Of a stretch of 37,380 bases of DNA, positions 1 to 6,902 are shown piece after piece. A program made the translations under genes and the position numbers. Source of the DNA: Pseudomonadota bacterium. Its GTDB lineage: Bacteria; Myxococcota_A; UBA9042. Position 1 is the stretch's first letter. Each line of letters begins with the position of its first letter. The notes beneath the pieces were generated by a model. That model saw nothing but the letters and a program-made list of their open reading frames with translations. It had not been told where the DNA came from and searched no databases. The DNA lies in assembly GCA_005792545.1 (NCBI GenBank), contig SXRM01000349.1, positions 1 to 37,380 on the forward strand. Direction: 5' to 3'.

Positions 1-90
1 ACTGACTCCGAGCCGCAGGCTGCGCAGGTTGCCGCCGATGGCGCTGGCCAAGTCCCTGCAGTCCTGATTGTTTTGCGTTTTTGGTGGCAT
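1..90 (-). CDS. XRE-type helix-turn-helix regulator, N-terminal fragment (runs off left edge)
   Basis: The first 30 codons of a minus-strand gene are visible, starting at the ATG complementary to 88-90 and open to the window edge. Residues 18-30 read IGGNLRSLRLGVS, which matches the opening helix of the Cro/C1 (XRE) helix-turn-helix family, where an 'IGxNLRxLR' stretch precedes the recognition helices. The gene is divergent from the lipoprotein at 207, and the 116-bp gap holds a strong promoter and inverted repeats, so it may regulate that promoter and itself. No strong Shine-Dalgarno sequence precedes the ATG. The recognition helix lies outside the window, so the family call rests on one short segment. 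Alternatives are a spurious reading frame or a plus-strand tail ending at 67. Confidence 0.45.
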   Translation of the reverse strand, partial: MPPKTQNNQDCRDLASAIGGNLRSLRLGVS

Positions 91-149
91 CGCCGGTCGA
101 CCGCGCAGCGGCGGTAGCCGCCGTCAGTGTCCGCGGAACGCCAGCACGA

Positions 150-178
150 TTGAACGAAGTTGATCTTCCATGTATAAT
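150..178 (+). promoter_or_regulatory. Sigma-70 type promoter for the lipoprotein pair
   Basis: TTGAAC (150-155) and a perfect TATAAT (173-178) are separated by 17 bp. Transcription should begin near 185, about 22 nt before the ATG at 207. A consensus -10 is unusual in such GC-rich surroundings, which argues that this is a real and fairly strong housekeeping promoter. Confidence 0.75.
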
Positions 179-192
179 CGTGTTGAACTTCG
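155..192. promoter_or_regulatory. Inverted repeat around the -10 and start site (possible operator)
   Basis: CGAAGTT at 155-161 and AACTTCG at 186-192 form a perfect 7-bp inverted repeat that brackets the -10 box. A smaller pair, GAAG (156-159) and CTTC (165-168), lies inside the spacer. The position would suit a repressor, and the divergent XRE-type gene is an obvious candidate. Binding is inferred only from symmetry and position. Confidence 0.45.
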
Positions 193-206
193 TAAAGGAG
201 GATGCG

Positions 207-1433
207 ATGGAATGGTCAACTTTGGGTCGGATTGGACTTGCGGCGACTTGTGTGGCGCTGTTTTCAGGCTGCCCAAGTGCAGGCAGTGGCGGCAGCGGTG
301 GTAGCGGCTTACTGCCACAACCGGCAGCAGACAGCAGTTCAACGACGGGTGCCGGAAGCGATAGCGGCGCTGTGGCCGACAGCGCCACCCCGGCTGGCAA
401 TGACGCCGGCATGACCTGCCCGACTGGCGGTCTCGACGCTTGCCCGTCGACTGGCGCAAAGAAATGCAATTCCAATGAGCAGGTCGTCACCTGCGGCGAC
501 GACTTGTCCAATCCGGGCTGCCTTGCATGGGGTAGCGCGAAGTCGTGTGGTAGCGGCTTCGCGTGCAAGGCTGGCGAATGCGTGAAGACGATCTGCGCGC
601 CGTTGTGCGAGGGCAAGGACTGCGGCGCCAGCGATGCGTGCGGTGGCACTTGCGGCTGCGGAAGCGGTCTGATCTGCGACGTGGGCAAGTGCAAGTCACC
701 GTGTACAGTGGCTGACGACTTTTGCATCGGGGCGCAGTTGAACTACTGCGGCAAGGACGGCCTGATGCTCCAAAAAACCTGCTCGGACAGCAGCTGCATT
801 GCCTCCGGCTACATCGGCTTTGAGGAGTGCGGCTCCAATCCGGGCGACAGCGCCGCATGCCTTTGCAAGTCGTGCACAACTGCCAACAACGGCTGTGCCG
901 GTGGCGTTGCGGCGCTTTGCAATACTGAAACTGGAAAGATGTCCCAGACCGCATGTAAGGCGACCGAGGTATGCAGCGCCGGAAAGTGCTTGCCGACGTG
1001 CACGTCACACGCAAGCTGCGGCCCGACGGAAGTTTGCGCAGGCGTTCCGAAGCTGTGCACAACTGCATCCGGCAAGAGCTACCTCGTGACGATTAGCGCG
1101 GTGACTTTTCCACAGTACGACGGCGCCAGTGCCTGGGACGCTCTGGGTGGCCTGCCAGACCCCAAAGTCTGTGTCACGGTCGACGGCAAGTCCGTCGGTT
1201 GCACGACAACGGTGAACGACTCGCTGACGGCATCGTGGGACACACCGATTGAACTCAAGCTCTACGTCACTGAAAAGTTTGGGCTAAAGGCGTACGACAT
1301 TGACGTCTTATCGGACGATCTCGCGGACAGCGCGGAATGGCCGGATTGGACCAAACTTGTCAAGGCCGGAACGACTACGGGCGCCATGGATAGCGGCGTG
1401 GTCAAGGCGACCTTCACGATTGCCGTCAAGTAG
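207..1433 (+). CDS. Cys-rich lipoprotein with C2-like C-terminal domain
   Basis: This is a predicted outer-membrane or surface lipoprotein of 408 residues. I chose the ATG at 207 because AAGGAGG (195-201) lies 5 nt upstream and it begins a clean signal peptide; the longer in-frame start at 81 lies upstream of the promoter. Residues 1-22 are a lipoprotein signal ending in LFSGC, with lipidation at Cys22. A Gly/Ser/Ala-rich linker follows to about residue 70. A region with over thirty cysteines in short CxxGxC-like units spans about 70-285. The last 115 residues have few cysteines and contain WDALGGLPDPKVCVTV, which resembles the calcium-binding-loop region of C2-like domains in myxobacterial surface proteins. 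It probably shares an mRNA with the lipoprotein 7 nt downstream. Function is unknown; the C2-like reading is tentative. Confidence 0.8.
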   Translation: MEWSTLGRIGLAATCVALFSGCPSAGSGGSGGSGLLPQPAADSSSTTGAGSDSGAVADSATPAGNDAGMTCPTGGLDACPSTGAKKCNSNEQVVTCGDDLSNPGCLAWGSAKSCGSGFACKAGECVKTICAPLCEGKDCGASDACGGTCGCGSGLICDVGKCKSPCTVADDFCIGAQLNYCGKDGLMLQKTCSDSSCIASGYIGFEECGSNPGDSAACLCKSCTTANNGCAGGVAALCNTETGKMSQTACKATEVCSAGKCLPTCTSHASCGPTEVCAGVPKLCTTASGKSYLVTISAVTFPQYDGASAWDALGGLPDPKVCVTVDGKSVGCTTTVNDSLTASWDTPIELKLYVTEKFGLKAYDIDVLSDDLADSAEWPDWTKLVKAGTTTGAMDSGVVKATFTIAVK

Positions 1434-1440
1434 GTTGGGG

Positions 1441-2178
1441 ATGATCAAGTGGGCCGCAATTCTACTCCTCGTGACGGCGCTACCCGCCTGCTACTCAACC
1501 GCGATTGCTACGTCGGCGCACAGCGGGCCTGAGTACAGCGACAAGCAATGGTTCCTGTTCTACGGCGCGGCGCGGTTAGGTAGCCCCGCGGGCGGCGAAT
1601 GCGGGTCATCCGGCCTTGCCTGGGCAGAAAGCAAGCAGTCTTTTTCCGACCACTTGATCACGCTTGGCATCACGACTGCCGCCGGCCTTGCCATCGGCTC
1701 GAACTGCGAATCTGACGCCGCGTGTTATGCACAAGCATTTTCCATGGGTGGCGTTGTCGCCAGCCTTCTGCAAACGCGCACGGTCACCTATGGCTGCCGC
1801 GTCGACGACTACCCATCTTCGCCAGCGCGCCGCCCGGTGCCAGCGCCGGCAAGACCCGCCAAGGCAGCGCCCGTAGAAACCGAACGGCCGGCGACGGATC
1901 GCGGTAGCGAAGATTCGACAGCAGAAGAGGTGCCGCGACCAGTCCCGGCGGCGAAGAAAGCCGCTGCGCCCGCCAAGGCCGTGCCTGGCGCAGCCCAGCC
2001 AAGCAAGAAGCTGTCGGACGAATCCTGCTTCGAGTCTGACTTCTGCCAAAAGTACGGTCGGTGCGCATCGGACGGGACGCGGTGCGTTGCACCGAATGAC
2101 GCGGCCTGCAAGTTGTCGCTCATGTGTCAGGTCATGGGCAAGTGCGTCGCCCGCGCCGGCGAGTGCGTCAAACCGTAG
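1441..2178 (+). CDS. Lipoprotein with Ala/Pro linker and Cys-motif tail
   Basis: This encodes a 245-residue predicted lipoprotein that I do not recognise as a named family. The ATG at 1441 starts a signal peptide ending LPAC, with lipidation at Cys17, 7 nt after the upstream stop codon; longer in-frame starts lie inside the upstream gene. Residues 20-120 form a compact domain with a hydrophobic segment near 80-90 and a few cysteines. An Ala/Pro/Lys-rich stretch spans about 125-185. The C-terminal 55 residues carry paired motifs of the type CFESDFCQKYGRCASDGTRC, seen in myxobacterial lipoproteins of unknown role. The tight spacing argues for co-transcription with the lipoprotein upstream. The Ala/Pro linker could span periplasm or cell wall and position the Cys tail. 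Confidence 0.75.
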   Translation: MIKWAAILLLVTALPACYSTAIATSAHSGPEYSDKQWFLFYGAARLGSPAGGECGSSGLAWAESKQSFSDHLITLGITTAAGLAIGSNCESDAACYAQAFSMGGVVASLLQTRTVTYGCRVDDYPSSPARRPVPAPARPAKAAPVETERPATDRGSEDSTAEEVPRPVPAAKKAAAPAKAVPGAAQPSKKLSDESCFESDFCQKYGRCASDGTRCVAPNDAACKLSLMCQVMGKCVARAGECVKP

Positions 2179-2393
2179 CCACGACTGGCCTTCGGCGGCA
2201 CGTTTTTGCGGTAGTAGCAGGAGTTGGGCGAATTCGGGCTCGGATGCGCCGGTCCCCTTCCGGCGGTGCCGACCGGCAGACAGCGAGTAATTATCATTAC
2301 TTAGTGGTGGACGCGGTGCTCCTAGAGACAGCCAGCGTGCCACCGCAACGCACCAATCTCGCACACAACCCACCACGGCCCCTCTCGGCCCCC

Positions 2394-2421
2394 TTGACGG
2401 CCGATCGCGAACCCGTATTGT
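2394..2421 (+). promoter_or_regulatory. Sigma-70 type promoter of the HTH/zinc-ribbon gene
   Basis: TTGACG (2394-2399) and TATTGT (2416-2421) are 16 bp apart, matching consensus at 5 of 6 and 4 of 6 positions. Initiation would fall near 2428, inside the palindrome described next. The rest of the 2179-2467 gap shows no other clear signal. Confidence 0.6.
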
Positions 2422-2450
2422 GTACGATCACGTACCAGTCCGCCGGACTG
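2422..2450. promoter_or_regulatory. Two adjacent palindromes at the start site (probable operators)
   Basis: GTACG-ATCA-CGTAC occupies 2422-2435, and CAGTCCG-C-CGGACTG, a perfect 7-bp inverted repeat, occupies 2436-2450 directly after it. Together they cover the predicted transcription start and the leader of a gene for a DNA-binding protein. Autoregulation is the simplest inference. The second palindrome could also form a short hairpin in the mRNA leader. Confidence 0.55.
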
Positions 2451-2467
2451 TATCGTTCGGAGAAACA

Positions 2468-2995
2468 ATGACAGCGAAACTACCACCTGCTATTCAGCAG
2501 AAAATCCTGCAGCGGCGCAATTCCGGAGCGCGCATCATCGAGATCGCGGACGAACTCGAACTCAGTCGCCACACGGTCGCCGGCTACTGCCGCATCGCCG
2601 ACCAGAAGACGGCCATCGGCAGGGCGCCGGCCGCGACCCTCACCGAGGCCGAAGTTGACCGCCTGCGCGACTTGCTGCGCTGGCTCAACCTCACGCCAAC
2701 GGAGTTCCAATGCCTCACAGAACTCGCCCGCCGCGTGCGCAAGCTAGCCTGCCCCGACTGCAACGCGACCGTCTGGGCATTGCCAACCAGCGCCCAGGTC
2801 TGCTGCGAGGGCTGCTCCACTCAATTTAGCCTCCGCCAACCGCGCACAACGGTGGGCCGCACTGTCACTGGGCCTCACGGGCGCCAAGCAAACCCTGCTA
2901 CCAGCGCCCAAACCGGTGGCTTCGTGCCGCCTCGATACCGCGCACCCGAGCCGGCCTACCCTTACTTTGACGATTCCGACCCTGAGCGCTACTAG
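2468..2995 (+). CDS. Small helix-turn-helix / zinc-ribbon protein
   Basis: This is a 175-residue predicted DNA-binding protein. I chose the ATG at 2468 because GGAG (2459-2462) precedes it by 5 nt and the longer frame would start inside the operator. Residues 10-42 contain NSGARIIEIADELELSRHTV, a helix-turn-helix of the type found in resolvases and small regulators. Residues 95-116 hold CPDC and CEGC about 14 residues apart, a four-Cys zinc ribbon. The last 50 residues are polar, Pro-rich and probably disordered. The palindromes in its leader suggest that it regulates itself. It may be the element's regulator, since an integrase lies 2.2 kb downstream, but that link is inferred. No named family was recognised. 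Confidence 0.7.
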   Translation: MTAKLPPAIQQKILQRRNSGARIIEIADELELSRHTVAGYCRIADQKTAIGRAPAATLTEAEVDRLRDLLRWLNLTPTEFQCLTELARRVRKLACPDCNATVWALPTSAQVCCEGCSTQFSLRQPRTTVGRTVTGPHGRQANPATSAQTGGFVPPRYRAPEPAYPYFDDSDPERY

Positions 2996-3387
2996 CCGCG
3001 GCTCCTTTTCGGCGGCACCGCGAGCATGAGGGCCCCTACCGGCGCGTCATGGCGTAGCCGGTGGCGGATTCCGGCCCCGCAAACCGCGAGAGCGCTCCGG
3101 GCAAGCATTGGGTCGCGGCTATTCGGCTCGGCCAGGCGGACACCCTGTTCGCCGTCGGCCCGTCCGATGACCGACAAGCCCAACGAGCGGTTGCCGCCCC
3201 GCGGTAAGTTGCCGCCCCGCGGTATTGGCGCCAACCTCGAATCGCGGCATCCTGTGCAAAGCGAACGGGTGTTCGTCGATGGCGAAAGGCGCGGCGCTGG
3301 GCAGGAGCAGATGAAGTTATCGCGAACCGAAGCGAGGAGCGCTCGCGACCAGCCGGGGGCTATCCACCTCGCGCAAGGCCCATCGTC
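2996..3387. other. 392-bp gap without a convincing gene
   Basis: No reading frame here has a recognisable protein or a good ribosome site. The only clear structure is the 17-bp tandem repeat at 3190-3224. The promoter of the AlbA_2/GHKL gene should lie here, but no consensus pair stands out. Confidence 0.5.
3190..3224 (+). repeat. Tandem 17-bp repeat, two copies
   Basis: GTTGCCGCCCCGCGGTA occurs at 3190-3206 and again at 3208-3224, giving an 18-bp period. Each copy contains the palindrome CCGCGG. It lies about 165 bp upstream of the next gene and could be a paired protein-binding site or simple slippage. Confidence 0.7.
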
Positions 3388-5088
3388 ATGCTGACCCCCG
3401 CCGACATCGCCCGCATGGCCGCCACCAGCGAATCCATGGATCTTGAATTCAAGGGCGAATCGCGCGGCGCGCTCCCCGATGCCGAGATCGTCCTGGCGGT
3501 GGTCTGCCTCGCCAACGCCGACGGCGGCTGGCTGCTGCTCGGCGTCGAAGACGACGGCACCATCACCGGCGCCCAACCGCGCCATGAACACGGCGGCCTC
3601 GACCCGCGCCGCGTCGAAGCCTTGATCAGCGGCAAGACCCGGCCGGCGTTGTCCGTCCGCGTGCAAGTCGTCACCACGCCGACCGGGCCCGTTGTCGCCA
3701 TCGAAGTGCCGAATTCCCGCGCGCCGATCGCCAACTCCGACGGCCGCTACGCTAGGCGCACGCTCGACGCCCGCGGCAAACCGGCGTGCCTGCCGTACTT
3801 TGCCTGGGAAATGGGCTCAATCGGTGCGGCCTTTGGCGTGCCCGACCCGACGCTTGGCATCGTTTCCGGCGCGACCTGGGACGACCTCGACCCGCTGGAA
3901 TTCGACCGCCTGCGCCGACTCATCCGCGAAAGCAAAGGCCGTGGCGACGACGCACTGCTTGAACTGTCGAACCGCGAAATCGCCAAGAGCCTCGGCGCGG
4001 TCGAGGCCAATGGCGAGGTCCGGCACATCCGACTGCTGGGCCTTTTGCTGTTTGGCCACGAAGCCGCGTTGCGAAGTATGGTGCCGGCGCATGAGGTCGC
4101 CTTTCAGGAACTCGATGGCACCGCGGTGCGGGTCAACGACTTTTTCCGCTGGCCGCTGCTGCGCGCGTTTGACGACCTGGCAGCGCGGTTTGCCCAGCGG
4201 GTTCGCCACGTCGAGTTGATGGTCGGCATGCACCGCGTCGACGTCCCTGACTATCCAGAACCGGCGTTCCGCGAGGCGATCGCGAATGCGCTGGTCCATC
4301 GCGACTATGCGACCCTTGGTGCCGTGCATGTGCAATGGCGTGCCGACCAGTTGCGCGTGGACAGCCCTGGCGGCTTCCCCGAAGGTGTGCGCCTCGACAA
4401 CCTGCTGGTGACACCGCCGCGACCTCGCAATCCGTTTCTTGCCGACGCATTCAAGCGGGCGGGCCTTGTTGAGCGCACTGGCCGCGGCATCGACAGCATA
4501 TTCGACAGCCAACTGCGCAATGGCCGACCAGCGCCGAGCTACGCCCTTTCCGGCCCAGCGAGTGTGACCGTCGTGCTACACGGCGGAGAGGCCAACTTGG
4601 ATTTTGTGCGCTTCGCGGTGGAAGAGGCGCGGCAAAGCCGGCAGCTGTCGCTGGCGGAGCTGTTGCTGATCAATGAACTGCACCTGCGGCGGTCCATCTC
4701 GGCTGCCGATGCCGCGAAGTTGTTGCAGTGCGGCGACACGGACGCGCGTGGCGTGCTGGCGCGGTTGGTCGAGCGCGGCATTTGCGAGGCTCGCGGCGGC
4801 CGCCATCGGATCTGGCACTTGTCGGCCGCGGCGTACCGCGCATTGGGCGATGAGGCAGCACACCTGCGGACCCACGGCTTCGAACCGTTGCAGCATGAAC
4901 AGATGGTGTTGCGTTACATCAAGCTGCACGGGCAGATTCGACGTGCGCAAGCGGCAGAGCTGTGCCAGCTGTCGGTCAAGCAAGCAGAGTATCTCCTGAC
5001 GGAACTCGCACAACGTGGCAAAATTACGTTAGTTCATGCCGGCCGGATCTCCCACTATCTCCTTTCCGGAGATTCTTCGACCGATTGA
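3388..5088 (+). CDS. AlbA_2 / GHKL-ATPase 'RecG-like' putative transcriptional regulator
   Basis: This encodes 566 residues. Residues 15-140 match the AlbA_2 (Schlafen-type) domain, with the start ESMDLEFKGE and the glycine-rich stretch ANADGGWLLLGVEDDG. Near residue 292 comes AFREAIANALVHRDY, the N-box of a HATPase_c_4 domain, followed by the G-box SPGGFPEGV and the RTGRGIDSIF motif. The last 170 residues contain winged-helix-like segments. Proteins of this build are often annotated as ATP-dependent DNA helicase RecG-related or as transcriptional regulators, and are common in genomic islands and near defence genes; they are not true RecG helicases. The start at 3388 lacks a good Shine-Dalgarno sequence, but it is the first ATG before the domain. 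The gene is convergent with the integrase, and its stop lies inside a hairpin. Its target is unknown. Confidence 0.85.
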   Translation: MLTPADIARMAATSESMDLEFKGESRGALPDAEIVLAVVCLANADGGWLLLGVEDDGTITGAQPRHEHGGLDPRRVEALISGKTRPALSVRVQVVTTPTGPVVAIEVPNSRAPIANSDGRYARRTLDARGKPACLPYFAWEMGSIGAAFGVPDPTLGIVSGATWDDLDPLEFDRLRRLIRESKGRGDDALLELSNREIAKSLGAVEANGEVRHIRLLGLLLFGHEAALRSMVPAHEVAFQELDGTAVRVNDFFRWPLLRAFDDLAARFAQRVRHVELMVGMHRVDVPDYPEPAFREAIANALVHRDYATLGAVHVQWRADQLRVDSPGGFPEGVRLDNLLVTPPRPRNPFLADAFKRAGLVERTGRGIDSIFDSQLRNGRPAPSYALSGPASVTVVLHGGEANLDFVRFAVEEARQSRQLSLAELLLINELHLRRSISAADAAKLLQCGDTDARGVLARLVERGICEARGGRHRIWHLSAAAYRALGDEAAHLRTHGFEPLQHEQMVLRYIKLHGQIRRAQAAELCQLSVKQAEYLLTELAQRGKITLVHAGRISHYLLSGDSSTD

Positions 5089-5106
5089 AGCTCCGAAAAG
5101 GAGATA
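5056..5106. terminator. 16-bp inverted repeat between convergent genes (possible bidirectional terminator)
   Basis: TATCTCCTTTCCGGAG (5056-5071) and CTCCGAAAAGGAGATA (5091-5106) pair over 16 bp with one mismatch, which becomes a G-U pair in the minus-strand transcript. The loop holds a second small stem, CTTC/GAAG, and the TGA stop at 5086-5088. There is no uridine run, so it may instead stabilise the mRNA 3' end or be a protein site. It lies between the convergent AlbA_2/GHKL and integrase genes. Confidence 0.5.
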
Positions 5107-5150
5107 CCCGGAGCTTGGGCCACCCAGCAATCTGGTGTTCCGAAATACAT

Positions 5151-6380
5151 TCAATGACGTGACCTTGCTCCGATGTCGGAGATTGCTGGCCCCAACGTCG
5201 CCGCGGCATCAACCTGCGCCGCCCACGCCTCCAACGCCGCCCGCTTCTCCTTGTCGTACTCGTAGCGGTCATAGCGCGCGGTGACGGAACCGTCCACATG
5301 GCCCAAGATGCGCTTGACCAAGTCGGGCGAAAATCCCAGCGGTGGCACACCGGTGGCCAGCGTCCGCCGCAGGTCATGTGTATGCAGGTCGCCGATCTCG
5401 AAGTACTGAAGATTGCGGGCAATCGCCCGGTTCAGCGCAGTGGGCGCAATCGCCGAGTCGGCGCGAGGCGATGGAAACACCCACGAACTTATGGGGTTGG
5501 CCGCCCGGGCCTGCGTCAAAACAGCCATTGCCTGCGGCGACAGCGGCACAGTCTGCGCGGTCTTGTTCTTCATCCAATTCTTGGGGATGGTCCACATTTG
5601 GCGTTCAAGGTCAAACTCTGCCCAAGTCGCGCCGGCCGCTTCAGCCGAACGAACGCCGGTGAGCAAGACCAGCCGAATAGCCAAGCGGACTTCCGTGCTA
5701 ATGGGCGCGGAGTCCAGGCGCTGAACAAAGCGCGCGAGCTCCGCAGTCGTCAGGACGCGGTCGCGCGAACTCTCCGACGCCGGCTTTTTCACGCCGTCGC
5801 ACGGGCTGTGTTCCAGTTCGCCGCGCTCGACCGCCCAAGCGAACATGCGATGCAGGACCGAGTGGCAACGGTTGGCCAGAACGCGCGTACCGCGCCGCAC
5901 GATGCCGTCCTCGATGGCGAGAATGTCGCGCTTGGTGACAGCGGCAAGGGCAACCGAGCCGATTTTGGGCAGGACCTCAGCGTTGATGATGCGTTGATAC
6001 TCTTGGATCGTGCGCTCGCGGCGCTGCTTGGCGCGCATGTGGTTGTCCAGGAACGCCGTCGCCCAGTCTGCAACGGTGGTTGCCTGACGCTGCGCCTTGC
6101 GGTCCTCGACAACGGCGGCCGCCGGATCAAGCCCGCGTTCTTTGTCGGCGGTGAACTCGGCCGCCTTGACATGTGCGTCGGCCAACGACATTTGCGGGTA
6201 GGTTCCCAGGGTCAAGCGGCGTGCCTTGCCGCGGTGGCGGTACATGTAGACAAACGTCTTGCGCCCCGATGGCCAGACCCGCAGGCCGAGATTGCCGAGG
6301 CCGTGTGAGCCATCCTCAAACTCCGTAAATTCGGCGTCGCGGGACTTGAGGTTGAGGATGTTGCGGTCGGTGAAACGCAT
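5151..6380 (-). CDS. int: P4-type tyrosine recombinase (integrase)
   Basis: This encodes 409 residues and would catalyse site-specific integration and excision of the mobile element. The ATG at 6380 has AAGGAG 7 nt upstream. Residues 1-90 fit the DUF4102 arm-binding domain (GLRVWPSGRKTFVYMYRHRG, then LTLGTYPQMSLADA). Residues 100-190 are the core-binding domain. The catalytic set is complete: Arg244 in LTGVRSAEA, Lys273 in MKNKTAQTVPL, His335 and Arg338 in HTHDLRRTLAT, His361 in LGHVDGSVTARY, and nucleophile Tyr370. Length and order match P4/CP4-family integrases, which usually target tRNA 3' ends, and a tRNA-Thr 3' fragment lies 179 bp upstream of the start codon. A near-consensus promoter and a tandem repeat sit in its leader. 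It appears intact and active. Confidence 0.95.
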   Translation of the reverse strand: MRFTDRNILNLKSRDAEFTEFEDGSHGLGNLGLRVWPSGRKTFVYMYRHRGKARRLTLGTYPQMSLADAHVKAAEFTADKERGLDPAAAVVEDRKAQRQATTVADWATAFLDNHMRAKQRRERTIQEYQRIINAEVLPKIGSVALAAVTKRDILAIEDGIVRRGTRVLANRCHSVLHRMFAWAVERGELEHSPCDGVKKPASESSRDRVLTTAELARFVQRLDSAPISTEVRLAIRLVLLTGVRSAEAAGATWAEFDLERQMWTIPKNWMKNKTAQTVPLSPQAMAVLTQARAANPISSWVFPSPRADSAIAPTALNRAIARNLQYFEIGDLHTHDLRRTLATGVPPLGFSPDLVKRILGHVDGSVTARYDRYEYDKEKRAALEAWAAQVDAAATLGPAISDIGARSRH

Positions 6381-6406
6381 GGGGTGCTCCTTGGGTCAGC
6401 GGTAAA

Positions 6407-6428
6407 AGGTAGCGTTCAGGTAGCGTTC
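6407..6428 (-). repeat. Tandem 11-bp repeat in the integrase leader
   Basis: AGGTAGCGTTC (plus-strand reading) occurs twice back to back, at 6407-6417 and 6418-6428, between the integrase promoter and its start codon. A 7-bp inverted repeat, CGGCCCG/CGGGCCG, follows at 6440-6461. Repeats here fit arm-type integrase sites, excisionase sites or an operator for integrase autoregulation. Confidence 0.6.
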
Positions 6429-6470
6429 TGAGGTCGGCACGGCCCGAAACATCACGGGCCGGCACGAAGC

Positions 6471-6499
6471 ACGATAGCAGGCAACGCATTGACTGTCAA
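6471..6499 (-). promoter_or_regulatory. Sigma-70 type promoter of the integrase gene
   Basis: On the minus strand a perfect TTGACA (complement of 6494-6499) and TATCGT (complement of 6471-6476) are 17 bp apart. Initiation would fall near 6464, giving a leader of about 84 nt that contains the inverted and tandem repeats. Confidence 0.7.
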
Positions 6500-6558
6500 T
6501 GATAAAATCGTTGATTCGCGGTACGTCCTGAACCACCCTGAAACACGAATCACACTGT

Positions 6559-6603
6559 TTCGTAATCAGCAGGTCCCGGGTTCAAGTCCCGGTGTTGGCT
6601 CCA
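6559..6603 (+). other. tRNA-Thr(CGT) 3' fragment, probable attachment site (attR)
   Basis: The sequence reads as the 3' half of a tRNA: anticodon loop TTCGTAA (6559-6565, anticodon CGT), 3' anticodon stem TCAGC, variable loop AGGTC, T-stem CCGGG (6576-6580), T-loop TTCAAGT (6581-6587), matching stem CCCGG (6588-6592), acceptor strand TGTTGGC, discriminator T and CCA (6601-6603). Upstream of the loop the pairing partner GCTGA is missing, and no D-arm or 5' acceptor GCCAACA is present, so this is not a complete gene. A 45-bp tRNA tail beside a P4-type integrase is the usual mark of the recombined, non-functional end. CGT is read as the tRNA-Thr anticodon. Confidence 0.85.
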
Positions 6604-6902
6604 AGGGTTACGCAACAATGGCAAGCGCCGGGCTAAGGAGTGGGCTAAGGATTAGCCCGGCCCATGTTCACTGCACGCAGGCGCGGTGGCCCCGAAATCG
6701 GGTCTCAAGGTCACCGTAGCTGCGCGGCTCCGTGCACAAGCACAGTCCACTCGACTGCCTGCACTTGAGGTCACGGCGCGAGCGTCAAATTCGGCCAACA
6801 TGACGGCTTGACTGCATCTGATATCCGCCCAGGGAGAAGGCCATCGACTGGTTGACCTTTGGGCCGTGATTGTGGTCTCGCACCCCACAACCCACCGCAC
6901 AG
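6604..6902. other. 299-bp gap between attachment site and helicase gene
   Basis: No gene was recognised. GGGCTAAGGA occurs twice (6630-6639 and 6642-6651), and GGGCTAA-GGA-TTAGCCC forms a 7-bp hairpin at 6642-6658, a possible terminator or recombination-related site. The rest shows nothing I can name. Confidence 0.5.

Larger units (their letters stand above)
5151..6603. mobile_element. Integration module and right end of a tRNA-Thr-targeted element
   Basis: The integrase gene and the tRNA-Thr 3' fragment form the right end of an integrated element. The fragment's 3' side points away from the integrase, so the element should extend leftward from 6603. Nothing resembling the tRNA occurs elsewhere in the window, so the left border is probably outside it. 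Which of the genes from 1 to 5088 belong to the element is not settled by sequence alone. Confidence 0.6.

Noticed and set aside
81..206. N-terminal extension of the first lipoprotein
   Set aside because: Starting at 81 would place the coding start before the promoter and destroy the signal peptide; the ATG at 207 has an excellent ribosome site.
5298..6308. 336-codon plus-strand open frame
   Set aside because: Antisense to the integrase, which has its complete catalytic set.
6559..6603. Functional tRNA-Thr gene
   Set aside because: The 5' acceptor strand, D-arm and 5' anticodon stem are absent, so it cannot fold as a complete tRNA.
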